Shown: positions 44,873-53,716, counted from the first letter of the stretch. The stretch is 64,000 bases of DNA from Ensifer sp. USDA 6670 (GCA_000421085.1 ATWE01000002.1:372001-436000); one strand, 5' to 3'. Notes: generated from the sequence alone by a model not told the origin. Numbers and translations are program-made.

Positions 44873-44897
44873 AACTTGATGTTGCAGCTTTTGTTCC
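44873..44897 (-). promoter_or_regulatory. GGAAC-N18-TT promoter (RpoE2/EcfG type), minus strand
   Basis: Minus-strand GGAAC (44897-44893) is followed by 18 bases and TT (44874-44873). It points at the medium-chain dehydrogenase gene, 125 bases away. It is back to back with the plus-strand site at 44917; the two GGAAC boxes are only 19 bases apart. Confidence 0.62.
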
Positions 44898-44916
44898 TGA
44901 TGCCCGCAGTTCGCGT

Positions 44917-44941
44917 GGAACACTCCCGGGAAAGAGAGGTT
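44917..44941 (+). promoter_or_regulatory. GGAAC-N18-TT promoter (RpoE2/EcfG type), plus strand
   Basis: GGAAC at 44917 and TT at 44940 are spaced by 18 bases. It drives towards the eight-gene glycan operon that starts at 45082, implying a leader of over 130 bases that includes the CAAAGAAGAA repeats. Confidence 0.65.
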
Positions 44942-44975
44942 TGTACCTTGGCACGGGCGACGCCCCGCGGGGGAA

Positions 44976-45018
44976 CAAAGAAGAACATCAAAGAAGAAGA
45001 AGTCAAAGAAGAAGGAAC
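44976..45018 (+). repeat. Purine tract with three CAAAGAAGAA copies in the operon leader
   Basis: caaagaagaa occurs at 44976, 44989 and 45004 (spacing 13 and 15) inside a nearly all-purine stretch, in a genome where such AT-rich purine runs are rare. It lies between the stress-type promoter and the first epimerase gene, so it is in the RNA leader. The rest of this 334-base divergent gap (44749-45081) holds the two promoters. Confidence 0.7.
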
Positions 45019-45081
45019 ATTTGCGACGCAGGTTTGTTGGAGGTTTGTCTCTATCTCTGATTGGTCATCATCAGGTGCATT

Positions 45082-46188
45082 ATGACAAAAGTACTTGTTA
45101 CCGGCGGCTGCGGCTTCATAGGGCGGCATGTTGTCGAAGAGCTTCTTTCAAGGAACTACGAGCTGCGCGTCCTCGATGCGTTGAACGATCAGGTCCATGC
45201 GGATGCGCAGGTCACGCTGCCACCGGAAGTAGACATGCGGCGCGCCGACATATGCGACGCAGACGCGGTGAAAAGCGCGCTGAAGGACGTCGATCACGTC
45301 ATTCATCTCGCCGCGGAAGTCGGCGTCGGCCAGTCGATGTACGAGATTTCCCGCTATGTCGGCGTGAACGACCTTGGCACTGCCGTCCTGCTCGAGGCGA
45401 TGATCGGCATGCCGGTCCGGCGGATCGTCGTTGCCTCTTCCATGAGCGTGTACGGCGAAGGCCTGTACGAGACGACGGCAGGCGAGCGTCGCGCGCATAT
45501 CCGGCGATCCCCCGCCGAAATCAAGGCCGGCGCCTGGAACCCATCCGGTCCTGACGGCGAGGGCCTGAGGCCGATCGCCACCGACGAGAACAAGCCCGTC
45601 GACCTCGCTTCGATCTACGCGCTGACCAAATATGCGCAGGAGCGTCAGGTCCTTATATTCGGACAGGCCTATGGCACGGACGCTGTGGCTCTGCGGCTCT
45701 TCAACGTCTACGGCGCCGGCCAGGCGCTTTCCAATCCCTATACGGGCGTGCTTGCCAACTTCGCTTCCCGGCTTGCCAACGGGCAATCGCCGATGGTCTT
45801 CGAGGACGGCCGGCAGAAACGCGACTTCGTGCATGTCCGCGACGTGGCCCGTGCCTTCCGGCTGGCGCTCGAACAGCCGCACGCCGCCGGCCACGTCATC
45901 AATATCGGCAGCGGGAACGCCTACGCCATTGCGGACATCGCCTCGCTGCTTGCCGAAGCGATGGGTGTACCGGAGATCGAGCCGGAGATCATGAACAAGG
46001 CCCGCTCCGGCGATATTCGCAATTGCTTCGCCGACATCGCCAAGGCACGCGACCTCCTTGGCTTCGAACCGGTCCACCGGCTCGAGGATTCGCTTGCGGA
46101 TTTCGCCCAATGGGTCCGCAGCGCCGGCGCGATCGACCGCGGCGCCGAGATGAAGCGCCACTTGGAATCACGGGGGCTGGTCCTATGA
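45082..46188 (+). CDS. NAD-dependent epimerase/dehydratase (extended SDR)
   Basis: This 368-residue nucleotide-sugar SDR has the NAD site VTGGCGFIGRH (7-17) and the catalytic pair SIYALTKYAQE (Y-X3-K), with SSMSVYGEG as the serine element. The ATG at 45082 begins with the family pattern MTKVLVTGG. It is the first of eight plus-strand genes joined by overlaps or short gaps. Likely a UDP- or dTDP-sugar 4-epimerase or dehydratase; the sugar is unknown. Confidence 0.85.
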   Translation: MTKVLVTGGCGFIGRHVVEELLSRNYELRVLDALNDQVHADAQVTLPPEVDMRRADICDADAVKSALKDVDHVIHLAAEVGVGQSMYEISRYVGVNDLGTAVLLEAMIGMPVRRIVVASSMSVYGEGLYETTAGERRAHIRRSPAEIKAGAWNPSGPDGEGLRPIATDENKPVDLASIYALTKYAQERQVLIFGQAYGTDAVALRLFNVYGAGQALSNPYTGVLANFASRLANGQSPMVFEDGRQKRDFVHVRDVARAFRLALEQPHAAGHVINIGSGNAYAIADIASLLAEAMGVPEIEPEIMNKARSGDIRNCFADIAKARDLLGFEPVHRLEDSLADFAQWVRSAGAIDRGAEMKRHLESRGLVL

Positions 46189-47306
46189 GCGGCCGGACCG
46201 TCGGTACAGACCGGCATCTGGCGGCGCCCGCTCTTTCCGGCAAGGCGGCGCCGATCCTGGTCGTTGGCGGCAGCGGCTTTCTCGGCTGCAATCTCGCCGA
46301 CAGCTTTCTGCGCGACGGCGAGCACGTGATCGTTCTCGACAATCTCAGCCGTTCCGGCGTCGAGCGAAACCTCGAATGGCTGGTTGATGGCCACGGCCGC
46401 GCCGTCGAGCCCTTGATCGCCGATATCCGCGACCTCGGCGCGATCGAACCTGCCTTCAGAGACGCCAAGGCCGTGTTTCACTTTGCGGCCCAGACGGCGG
46501 TAACCACGAGCCTCGAGCAGCCGGCGGACGATTTCGAGACGAATGCCCGCGGCACGCTCAACGTGCTCGAAGCCGCACGCCTCGCCGGGCGCCGCCCGCC
46601 AGTCATCTTTGCCAGCACGAACAAGGTCTATGGCGCGCTCGGGCACATGGAGATGAAGGACATCCGGGGCCGCTACATGCCGGCCGACGAGGCGACACGC
46701 CAGCATGGCGTCGGCGAGACCCAACCGCTCGATTTCTGTACGCCCTACGGCTGCTCGAAGGGCGTCGCCGACCAGTATGTGCTGGATTATGCCCGCTCCT
46801 TTGGCTTGCCGACCGCCGTGCTCAGGATGAGCTGCGTCTACGGACCGAGGCAGTTCGGCACCGAGGACCAGGGCTGGGTCGCCCATTTCCTCATTCGCGC
46901 GCTCGCCGGCGAGCCTATTTCGATCTATGGCGACGGCAAGCAGGTCCGCGACATACTTCATGTCACCGACGCGGTCGCGGCCTACAGGGCGGTCCTGAGC
47001 TCGATCGACCGCCTGAAGGGGCGCGCCTTCAATCTTGGCGGTGGACCCGGCAATGCCGTCAGCATTGTCGATGTGCTGAGCGAGATCGAGCTTTTGACCG
47101 GCCGTAAGCTCTCGACGGCAAAAAGCGATTGGCGCGCCGGCGACCAACTGTACTTCGTCGCCGATACGCGCGCGATCGCCGATGCGCTCGGCTGGAAGGC
47201 CGGAATGCCCTGGCGCGAGGGCTTGCGCGACCTCTACGCCTGGCTTCGCGACGATTGTGGCGCGGTCAGCAGGATCCGGCGCCAACCGCGGAGGGTCACC
47301 GCATGA
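46185..47306 (+). CDS. NAD-dependent epimerase (CDP-paratose/tyvelose epimerase-like SDR)
   Basis: This 373-residue extended SDR has an N-terminal extension of about 20 residues and then VVGGSGFLGCNL. The active-site element is TPYGCSKGVADQY (Y-X3-K), and FASTNKVYG carries the serine/threonine position. STNKVYG and the GPRQFGTEDQGW stretch are typical of CDP-paratose 2-epimerase relatives. The start is coupled to the previous stop (ATGA). Confidence 0.83.
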   Translation: MSGRTVGTDRHLAAPALSGKAAPILVVGGSGFLGCNLADSFLRDGEHVIVLDNLSRSGVERNLEWLVDGHGRAVEPLIADIRDLGAIEPAFRDAKAVFHFAAQTAVTTSLEQPADDFETNARGTLNVLEAARLAGRRPPVIFASTNKVYGALGHMEMKDIRGRYMPADEATRQHGVGETQPLDFCTPYGCSKGVADQYVLDYARSFGLPTAVLRMSCVYGPRQFGTEDQGWVAHFLIRALAGEPISIYGDGKQVRDILHVTDAVAAYRAVLSSIDRLKGRAFNLGGGPGNAVSIVDVLSEIELLTGRKLSTAKSDWRAGDQLYFVADTRAIADALGWKAGMPWREGLRDLYAWLRDDCGAVSRIRRQPRRVTA

Positions 47307-48433
47307 GCCTTCCTGCCGTTTCCGACAACCTCTCCGGCGCACTGCCGCGGCGGGTATTGATGACGGTCGATGCCGTGGGCGGCGTCTGGCGCTATGCTAT
47401 GGATCTCGCTGCGGCCATGCGCGGTTCCAGCGTGGAAACGCTGATCGTCGGCCTCGGCCCGCAACCTTCCCCGGAGCAACGGCGCGAGGCGAACAGCATC
47501 GGACGGCTCGAATGGCTCTCGGCACCGCTCGACTGGATGGTCGAAGACGAGAGCGAGCTCGACCGCGTGCCGCAGCTCCTGTCCGAACTTGCGCTCAGGC
47601 ATTCCGTCGATCTCCTCCATCTCAACCTGCCGTCGCAAGCGGCGGGAATAACGGCGGAGGTACCGATCGTCACCGTCTCGCACTCCTGCGTCGCCACCTG
47701 GTTCGCTGCGGTGCGCGGTTCCGGTTTGCCGGAAGCCTGGGCCTGGCAGAAGCGATTGAACCGGCTGGGATTCGACCGCGCCGACCTGGTGCTCGCGCCG
47801 AGCCGAAGCCATGCCGCGGCCCTGACGCGTACTTACGGTGCGATCCACGATCTCGCAGTCGTCCACAATGCGAGCCGGAATGCATGCTCCGTCGGCGCTA
47901 AGGAAAACTTCGTTTTTGCCGCCGGTCGCTGGTGGGACGAAGGCAAGAACGGCGCCGTGCTCGACAGGGCCGCCGCCGACATAGGTTGGCCGGTCGTAAT
48001 GGCCGGTGCCTGCGAAGGGCCGAACGGGCCGCACCTGGCTATCATGCATGCCGATCACAAAGGCGAACTCAGCCACGACCGGACGATGACGCTGATGTCG
48101 AGGGCCGCGATCGTCTTCTCTCCCTCGGTCTACGAGCCCTTCGGGCTGGTCGCGCTGGAGGCGGCGCGTGCAGGCGCTGCACTGGTTCTCGCCGATATCG
48201 AAACCTATCGCGAGCTGTGGGAGGGTGCCGCCCTTTTCGCCGACCCCGGCGATCCCGCCGCCTTTGCCGAGGCCGTCAACCGGCTGACGGAGGATGCAAA
48301 GCTCAGGTCCGACCTTGGCCGGCGGGCGCAGCTGCGCTCGGCCGGTTTCACCGTCGAGGCCCAGCGCGACGCGGTTCTCGCCGCCTATCGGCGCGTGATG
48401 AGCAGGTCCGATCGATTGACGGCAGCGGAGTGA
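47303..48433 (+). CDS. Glycosyltransferase family 4 (GT-B fold)
   Basis: This 376-residue GT-B glycosyltransferase has the C-terminal nucleotide-sugar-binding E-X7-E element in SPSVYEPFGLVALEAARAG, and an N-terminal acceptor domain opening VLMTVDAVGGVWRYAMDLA. It starts in an ATGA overlap with the epimerase gene. It is cytosolic or peripheral to the membrane. Its donor is probably one of the nucleotide sugars made by the adjacent SDR enzymes. Confidence 0.86.
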   Translation: MSLPAVSDNLSGALPRRVLMTVDAVGGVWRYAMDLAAAMRGSSVETLIVGLGPQPSPEQRREANSIGRLEWLSAPLDWMVEDESELDRVPQLLSELALRHSVDLLHLNLPSQAAGITAEVPIVTVSHSCVATWFAAVRGSGLPEAWAWQKRLNRLGFDRADLVLAPSRSHAAALTRTYGAIHDLAVVHNASRNACSVGAKENFVFAAGRWWDEGKNGAVLDRAAADIGWPVVMAGACEGPNGPHLAIMHADHKGELSHDRTMTLMSRAAIVFSPSVYEPFGLVALEAARAGAALVLADIETYRELWEGAALFADPGDPAAFAEAVNRLTEDAKLRSDLGRRAQLRSAGFTVEAQRDAVLAAYRRVMSRSDRLTAAE

Positions 48434-48437
48434 GCGG

Positions 48438-49568
48438 ATGCGATTTCTCTTCTACACCCACTCATTGGTGTCCGATTGGAACCACGGCAATGCGCATTTT
48501 CTGCGCGGCATCATGCGCGAACTCATCCGGCGCGGCCACGAGGCCGTAGCGCTCGAGCCTAACGATTCCTGGAGCCGCCGCAATCTCATCGCAGATCAGG
48601 GTAACGGAGCGATCGCGGCCTTCCGCAAGACCTTCCCGGATTTGCGGGTCGGGATCTACGGGACCGATTTCGAGCATGAAGCGGCGGTCCGCGAGGCCGA
48701 CACCGTCATCGTGCATGAGTGGACCGATCCCGCTCTCGTCGCCGAGCTCGGCCGCATTCGCCTGAAAGGCGGCCGCTTCACGCTCGCTTTCCACGATACC
48801 CATCACCGCGCCGTCAGCGCCGAGCGGGCCATCGCCGGGCTCGACCTTTCCGGTTACGACTTCGTTCTGGCCTTCGGTGAGGCGCTGCGGGAGCGTTATC
48901 TGCAGGCGGGCTGGGGAAGGCATGTCCATACCTGGCACGAGGCTGCGGATACCTCGCTGTTCCACCCGATGCCGGAAGTGGAAAAGCGGGGCGAACTCAT
49001 CTGGATCGGCAATTGGGGCGACGATGAGCGCAGCAGCGAGATCATGTCCTTCCTGGTCGAACCGGCGAAAAAGCTGAAGCTCAGAACGACCGTCCGCGGC
49101 GTGCGATATCCCAAGACCGCGCTCAGGGCTTTGCGCGCCGCAAAAATCGACTATGGCGGCTGGCTCGCCAATGCCGCCGTTCCGCGGGCTTTCGCCGAGC
49201 ATCGGGTCACGGTGCACATTCCGCGCAGGCCCTATGTCGAGGCCCTGCCGGGAATACCGACAATCCGCGTCTTCGAGGCGCTTGCCTGCGGCATTCCGCT
49301 GATCTCGGCGCCATGGACCGATGCCGAAGGGCTTTTCCGGCCGGGCAAGGATTTCTGCCTTGCCAAGGACGGCAAGGAGATGACGCGCCTTCTGCGCCAG
49401 CTGCTCGCCGAACCCGACTTCGCCGCGGAGATGACCTCCTCCGGATTGGAGACGATCCGGGCGCGCCACACATGCAGCCATCGTGTCGACGAGCTGCTCG
49501 ACATCGTGGCCTCCTACAGGCCGCGCTCGAGCGCGCGACAGATTATTTCCGAGGAGGTCGAGGTATGA
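48438..49568 (+). CDS. CgeB-like glycosyltransferase, first of three tandem copies
   Basis: This 376-residue GT-B type protein of the CgeB/spore-protein-YkvP-like group opens MRFLFYTHSLVSDWNHGNAH and has the C-terminal PTIRVFEALACGIPLISAPW block. Its middle shows CgeB features (LIWIGNWGDDER; EPAKKL). It lies 4 bases after the GT4 gene, and the next copy starts in an ATGA overlap. The three copies share the N-terminal pattern SLxSxWxNGxAxxxRxLxR, suggesting duplication followed by divergence. Confidence 0.8.
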   Translation: MRFLFYTHSLVSDWNHGNAHFLRGIMRELIRRGHEAVALEPNDSWSRRNLIADQGNGAIAAFRKTFPDLRVGIYGTDFEHEAAVREADTVIVHEWTDPALVAELGRIRLKGGRFTLAFHDTHHRAVSAERAIAGLDLSGYDFVLAFGEALRERYLQAGWGRHVHTWHEAADTSLFHPMPEVEKRGELIWIGNWGDDERSSEIMSFLVEPAKKLKLRTTVRGVRYPKTALRALRAAKIDYGGWLANAAVPRAFAEHRVTVHIPRRPYVEALPGIPTIRVFEALACGIPLISAPWTDAEGLFRPGKDFCLAKDGKEMTRLLRQLLAEPDFAAEMTSSGLETIRARHTCSHRVDELLDIVASYRPRSSARQIISEEVEV

Positions 49569-50650
49569 GACTGGCGTTTTACGGATCGAGTCTCGTTTCG
49601 GCCTACTGGAACGGCGCGGCCACCTACTATCGCGGCCTGCTCCGTGCGCTTGCCGAACGGGGTTATCAGATCACCTTCTACGAGCCTGATGTCTACGATC
49701 GGCAGAAGCACCGCGATATCGATCCGCCCTCCTGGTGCAGGGTCGTCGTCTATGACGGAACCGTCGAGGCGTTGAAGGAAGTGGCGCAGGAGGCAGCCAA
49801 AGCGGAGATCGTCGTCAAGGCGAGCGGCGTCGGCTTCGAGGACGAGCTGCTGCTTGCCGAGGTGATGGCCGCCGCAGACCCGGCGGCGCTGAAAATCTTC
49901 TGGGATGTCGATGCACCCGCCACTCTGGCCGAGCTCAGGGCCGCACCCGACCACCCGCTTCGCCGCGCGCTTTCTTCGCTGGATCTCGTGCTGACCTATG
50001 GCGGCGGCGATCCCGTTGTCGACGCCTATCGCGCGCTGGGTGCCCGCGAATGCGTTCCGATCTACAATGCCGTCGATCCCGAGACGCACCATCCGGTGCC
50101 ACCGGATCCGCGCTTTGCCGCCGATCTCGCTTTCCTCGGCAACCGCCTGCCGGATCGGGAGGAGCGGGTCGAGGCCTTCTTCCTCGAGCCGGCGCAAAAG
50201 CTCTGGCAGCGGCGTTTCCTGCTCGGCGGATCCGGGTGGCACGACAAGTCTCTATCCCCGAATGTCGCCTATATCGGGCACGTTCCGACGGCCGACCACA
50301 ATGCCTTCAACACGACGCCGAATGCCGTCCTGAATATCTCGCGCGCCAGCATGGCCGAAAACGGCTTCTCGCCGGCAACGCGCGTCTTCGAGGCCGCGGG
50401 CGCCGGGGCTTGCCTGATTACCGACTACTGGGAAGGCATCGAGCTCTTCCTGAAGCCGGGAGAAGAAGTGCTGGTCGCCAGAGACGGCCGCGACGTCGCC
50501 GAACTGATGCAGACGCTGACGGCCGACGGCGCCAGGGAGATCGGCGAGCGGGCGCTCCGCCGCGTTCTCGCCGAGCATACCTATGCGCATCGTGCCGAGG
50601 AGGTGGATCGCGTCCTGCGGCAGGCGCGGCGCATGGAGGCTGCCGAATGA
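49565..50650 (+). CDS. CgeB-like glycosyltransferase, second tandem copy
   Basis: This 361-residue homologue of the flanking genes opens MRLAFYGSSLVSAYWNGAATYYRG and has the C-terminal RVFEAAGAGACLITDYWEGIELFLKPGEE block. The mid region ADLAFLGNRLPDREERVEAFFLEPA is the CgeB hallmark. Both junctions are ATGA overlaps. Confidence 0.82.
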   Translation: MRLAFYGSSLVSAYWNGAATYYRGLLRALAERGYQITFYEPDVYDRQKHRDIDPPSWCRVVVYDGTVEALKEVAQEAAKAEIVVKASGVGFEDELLLAEVMAAADPAALKIFWDVDAPATLAELRAAPDHPLRRALSSLDLVLTYGGGDPVVDAYRALGARECVPIYNAVDPETHHPVPPDPRFAADLAFLGNRLPDREERVEAFFLEPAQKLWQRRFLLGGSGWHDKSLSPNVAYIGHVPTADHNAFNTTPNAVLNISRASMAENGFSPATRVFEAAGAGACLITDYWEGIELFLKPGEEVLVARDGRDVAELMQTLTADGAREIGERALRRVLAEHTYAHRAEEVDRVLRQARRMEAAE

Positions 50651-51765
50651 AGCGACCGCTCGACATCGTCATTCTCGGTCTCTCGCTGTCCTCCTCGTGG
50701 GGCAATGGTCACGCGACGACCTATCGCGCTTTGCTCCGCGCCCTCGACGCCGCCGGGCACAAGGTGACGTTCCTGGAACGGGACGTGCCCTGGTATGCAA
50801 GCAACCGCGATCTGGCCGCGCCGGATTTCTGCGACCTCGTGTTCTACACGGGCCCGGACGAACTCGTCTCCGAACATGCGCACAGGTTTGCCGGCGTGGA
50901 TGCAGTCGTCATCGGCTCCTATGTGCCCGATGGCGTGAAGGTCATCGACGCGGTCGCGGATCTCCGACCAAAACGTCTGTGCTTCTACGACATCGACACG
51001 CCCGTGACGCTCGCCAAGCTCGAGCGCGGCGACGAGGAGTTTCTCGCGCGAAGACAGGTTGCGGCCTTCGACATTTATTTTTCCTTCTCCGGCGGCAGAA
51101 CGCTCGACCGGCTGCGGGACGAGTTCGCGGCGCGGCGGCCGATGCCCCTCTATTGCGCCGTCGACCTCGACGCCTATCGCAGTACCGGTGCGGCCACGCA
51201 ATGGGACCTCGGCTATCTCGGCACCTTCAGTCCCGACAGGCAGCCCGCGCTCGAACGCCTGTTGATAGAGCCGGCGCGGCGCTTGCCGGACATGCGCTTC
51301 GTGGTCGCCGGGCCGAGCTATCCTGACGGCATCGACTGGCCGGAAAACGTCGAGCGCATCGAACATCTGCCGCCCGGCAAACATGCCGAATTCTACAGCC
51401 GCCAGCGATTCACCCTCAACGTGACGCGGGCGGACATGGTGGCCGCCGGCTGGTCCCCGAGCGTTCGCCTCTTCGAGGCCGCCGCATGCCGCACGCCGCT
51501 CATCAGCGACTGGTGGGAGGGGATCGAAAGCTTCTTCCCGGCCGGCGACGCCGTGATCATCGCGCAGAACAGCACCGATGTCGTCACGGCATTGACGAGG
51601 CTCGACGAAGAACAACGCAAAGCACTTGCCGATTGCGCCTATCGACGCGTCGCCGCCGCGCACAGTTCCGCGGCGCGCGCACGGACTTTTGTCGAGGCAA
51701 TCGAAAGCGTCGCCGCCAGGACCGGTCTCGCCACCAGGCATTCCGAGCGGCGGCTTCCGGTTTAA
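50647..51765 (+). CDS. CgeB-like glycosyltransferase, third tandem copy
   Basis: This 372-residue homologue opens LDIVILGLSLSSSWGNGHATTYRALL and has the C-terminal RLFEAAACRTPLISDWWEGIESFFPAGD block. The DLGYLGTFSPDRQPALERLLIEPA stretch aligns with the same place in copy two. It starts in an ATGA overlap and ends 19 bases before the UDP-xylose-synthase-like gene. Each copy may add one residue to the glycan. Confidence 0.83.
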   Translation: MKRPLDIVILGLSLSSSWGNGHATTYRALLRALDAAGHKVTFLERDVPWYASNRDLAAPDFCDLVFYTGPDELVSEHAHRFAGVDAVVIGSYVPDGVKVIDAVADLRPKRLCFYDIDTPVTLAKLERGDEEFLARRQVAAFDIYFSFSGGRTLDRLRDEFAARRPMPLYCAVDLDAYRSTGAATQWDLGYLGTFSPDRQPALERLLIEPARRLPDMRFVVAGPSYPDGIDWPENVERIEHLPPGKHAEFYSRQRFTLNVTRADMVAAGWSPSVRLFEAAACRTPLISDWWEGIESFFPAGDAVIIAQNSTDVVTALTRLDEEQRKALADCAYRRVAAAHSSAARARTFVEAIESVAARTGLATRHSERRLPV

Positions 51766-51784
51766 CCCGAAAGGAGAACGGCCG

Positions 51785-52825
51785 ATGGCTAAAAGAAACA
51801 AAGCAAGCCGAGGAAAGATCATCCTGGTTGCCGGCGGGGCCGGCTTTGTCGGATCGCACCTTTGTACAGCACTTCTAAGCGCCGGCAACCGGGTGATCTG
51901 CCTCGACAGCTATCTCACCGGCTCCCCTGCCAATCTCATCGGCCTGCAGGCCAACCCCTATTTCGCCATGGTGGAACAGGACGTCTGCGATGAAATCGAT
52001 ATCGATGAACCGGTCGACCAGATCTACAATCTGGCGTGCCCCGCCTCGCCGCCGTCCTACCAGGCCGATCCCATCCACACGATGATGACCAGCGTGACCG
52101 GGACGGGAAATCTCCTGCGGCTTGCCGAAAGGCACGGAGCCACGTTTCTGCAGGCCTCCACAAGCGAGATCTACGGCGATCCCGAGGAGCATCCGCAGCA
52201 GGAGAACTACTGGGGTCACGTCAATTGCACCGGGCCGCGCGCCTGCTACGACGAAGGCAAACGCGCGGCCGAAGCCCTGTGCTTCGACAGTCTGAGGGCG
52301 GGAAGCGTCGACACGCGGGTGGCCCGCATCTTCAACACCTACGGTCCGCATATGCGCCCCAATGACGGCCGGATCGTTTCGAACTTCATCGTCCAGGCGC
52401 TGAAGAACGAGCCGCTGACCGTTTACGGCAGTGGCGAGCAGACGCGCTCCTTCTGCTACGTATCCGATCTCGTGGACGGGCTGATCCGTCTCATGAACCG
52501 CAAGGAGAATCCTGCCGTGCCGGTGAACCTCGGCAATCCCGGAGAATTCACCGTCATCGAACTGGCGGAGCTGATCCTCTCCAGGATCGAAACGGCCTCG
52601 ACGATCGTCCATGAGCCGCTGCCGGCGGACGATCCGCAGCGGCGGCGGCCGGATATCGCGCGCGCCAGGAAGCTTCTCGGCTGGGAGCCGAAAGTTCCTC
52701 TGGAGGACGGGCTGACCCATACGATCGCCTGGTTCCAGAGCGCACTTGCCGGAAGCCGCGCCGAACGCCGGTCCGGCCGCACCCGGCGCCAGCCGCAACT
52801 TTCCGTCGTCACTCAGGATCTGTGA
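51785..52825 (+). CDS. SDR sugar-nucleotide decarboxylase/epimerase (UDP-xylose synthase-like)
   Basis: This 346-residue extended SDR has the NAD site VAGGAGFVGSHL and the block IYNLACPASPPSYQ, highly typical of UDP-glucuronate decarboxylases. STSEIYGDPEEHPQ and ACYDEGKRAAE (Y-X3-K) complete the active site. It probably makes UDP-xylose from UDP-glucuronate as donor for the upstream transferases. An aaggaga ribosome site precedes ATG 51785. Confidence 0.86.
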   Translation: MAKRNKASRGKIILVAGGAGFVGSHLCTALLSAGNRVICLDSYLTGSPANLIGLQANPYFAMVEQDVCDEIDIDEPVDQIYNLACPASPPSYQADPIHTMMTSVTGTGNLLRLAERHGATFLQASTSEIYGDPEEHPQQENYWGHVNCTGPRACYDEGKRAAEALCFDSLRAGSVDTRVARIFNTYGPHMRPNDGRIVSNFIVQALKNEPLTVYGSGEQTRSFCYVSDLVDGLIRLMNRKENPAVPVNLGNPGEFTVIELAELILSRIETASTIVHEPLPADDPQRRRPDIARARKLLGWEPKVPLEDGLTHTIAWFQSALAGSRAERRSGRTRRQPQLSVVTQDL

Positions 52826-52827
52826 TC

Positions 52828-53625
52828 ATGGTTCAGCAGACGAAAGACCGAACGGTCATCGCGCAAGAGATCGCGGCGCTCGGTCCCTGGTTTCACAACA
52901 TGCGGATCGGGGGCATCGAGACGGCGCCCGATCATTTCCTCGGGGACTATCCCGCGGTGAAATGGAAGGCCTTCAGGCATGTCGTGCCGGAGGACCTCGA
53001 AGGAAGGAGCGTCCTCGACATCGGCTGCAATGCGGGATTTTACGCGCAGGAGATGAAAAGCCGCAATGCCGGACGCGTACTCGGCATCGACTCGGACCCG
53101 CATTATCTGCGGCAGGCGAAGTTTGCTGCGGAGCAGGCGGGAGTCGACATCGAGTATAGGCTGATGTCCGTCTACGACGCGGCACGGCTGCGCGAGAGGT
53201 TCGACCTGGTCATCTTCATGGGCGTTCTCTATCACCTGCGCCATCCGCTGCTGGCACTCGACCTCCTCTACGAGCACGTCGTCGGCGACCAGATGCTCTT
53301 CCAGTGCATGCAGCGGGGGTCGGATTCCGTTGCAAGCCTCAAGGGTGATTACGATTTCCGGGAGTGGGAAATCTTCGACCGGCCCGACTATCCGAAGCTG
53401 TTCTTCGTCGAACACCGCTTCGCGGATGACCCCACCAACTGGTTCATCCCCAACCGCGCCGGCGTCGAAGCGATGCTGCGAAGCGCAGGCTTCGTCATCG
53501 AAGCCAATCCCGAGCGGGAAGTCTATCTCCTGCGGCGCGGCGAGCGCCCGTATCTGGACGAGCCCACCCTGAGGATCCTCGGAAGTTCGGCAGATGTCGG
53601 GAACAAGCGCGACCGGGTTGAATGA
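52828..53625 (+). CDS. SAM-dependent methyltransferase (TIGR04290-like)
   Basis: This 265-residue class I methyltransferase has motif I VLDIGCNAGFYAQEM and a FDLVIFMGVLYHLRHPLLAL element like those of CmoB and DUF1698 proteins. I chose ATG 52828; a GTG at 52822 overlapping the previous stop is possible. As I recall, close relatives form a small family found in glycosyltransferase loci of rhizobia. It would O-methylate a sugar or cyclitol. It ends the operon; a palindrome follows. Confidence 0.82.
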   Translation: MVQQTKDRTVIAQEIAALGPWFHNMRIGGIETAPDHFLGDYPAVKWKAFRHVVPEDLEGRSVLDIGCNAGFYAQEMKSRNAGRVLGIDSDPHYLRQAKFAAEQAGVDIEYRLMSVYDAARLRERFDLVIFMGVLYHLRHPLLALDLLYEHVVGDQMLFQCMQRGSDSVASLKGDYDFREWEIFDRPDYPKLFFVEHRFADDPTNWFIPNRAGVEAMLRSAGFVIEANPEREVYLLRRGERPYLDEPTLRILGSSADVGNKRDRVE

Positions 53626-53648
53626 CGACTGCGACGGGCCAAGCCGAA

Positions 53649-53670
53649 CCTCTGGCCTGCAGGCCAGAGG
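53649..53670. terminator. Perfect 22-bp palindrome after the glycan operon
   Basis: cctctggcctg caggccagagg is self-complementary over 22 bases, 24 bases past the methyltransferase stop and before a convergent small gene. No clear T-run follows. It shares cctctggcctgc with the hairpin at 13654, hinting at a recurring terminator-type repeat. Confidence 0.6.
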
Positions 53671-53716
53671 GGACTTCACCGCTCCGTTGAAGGGAACGAC
53701 CCGTCCCTGCCGGACC

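Noticed and set aside
44749-45081. Open frames through the 334-base divergent gap
   Set aside because: The peptides are low in any domain signal and lie over two promoters and the purine repeats. I treat the gap as regulatory.
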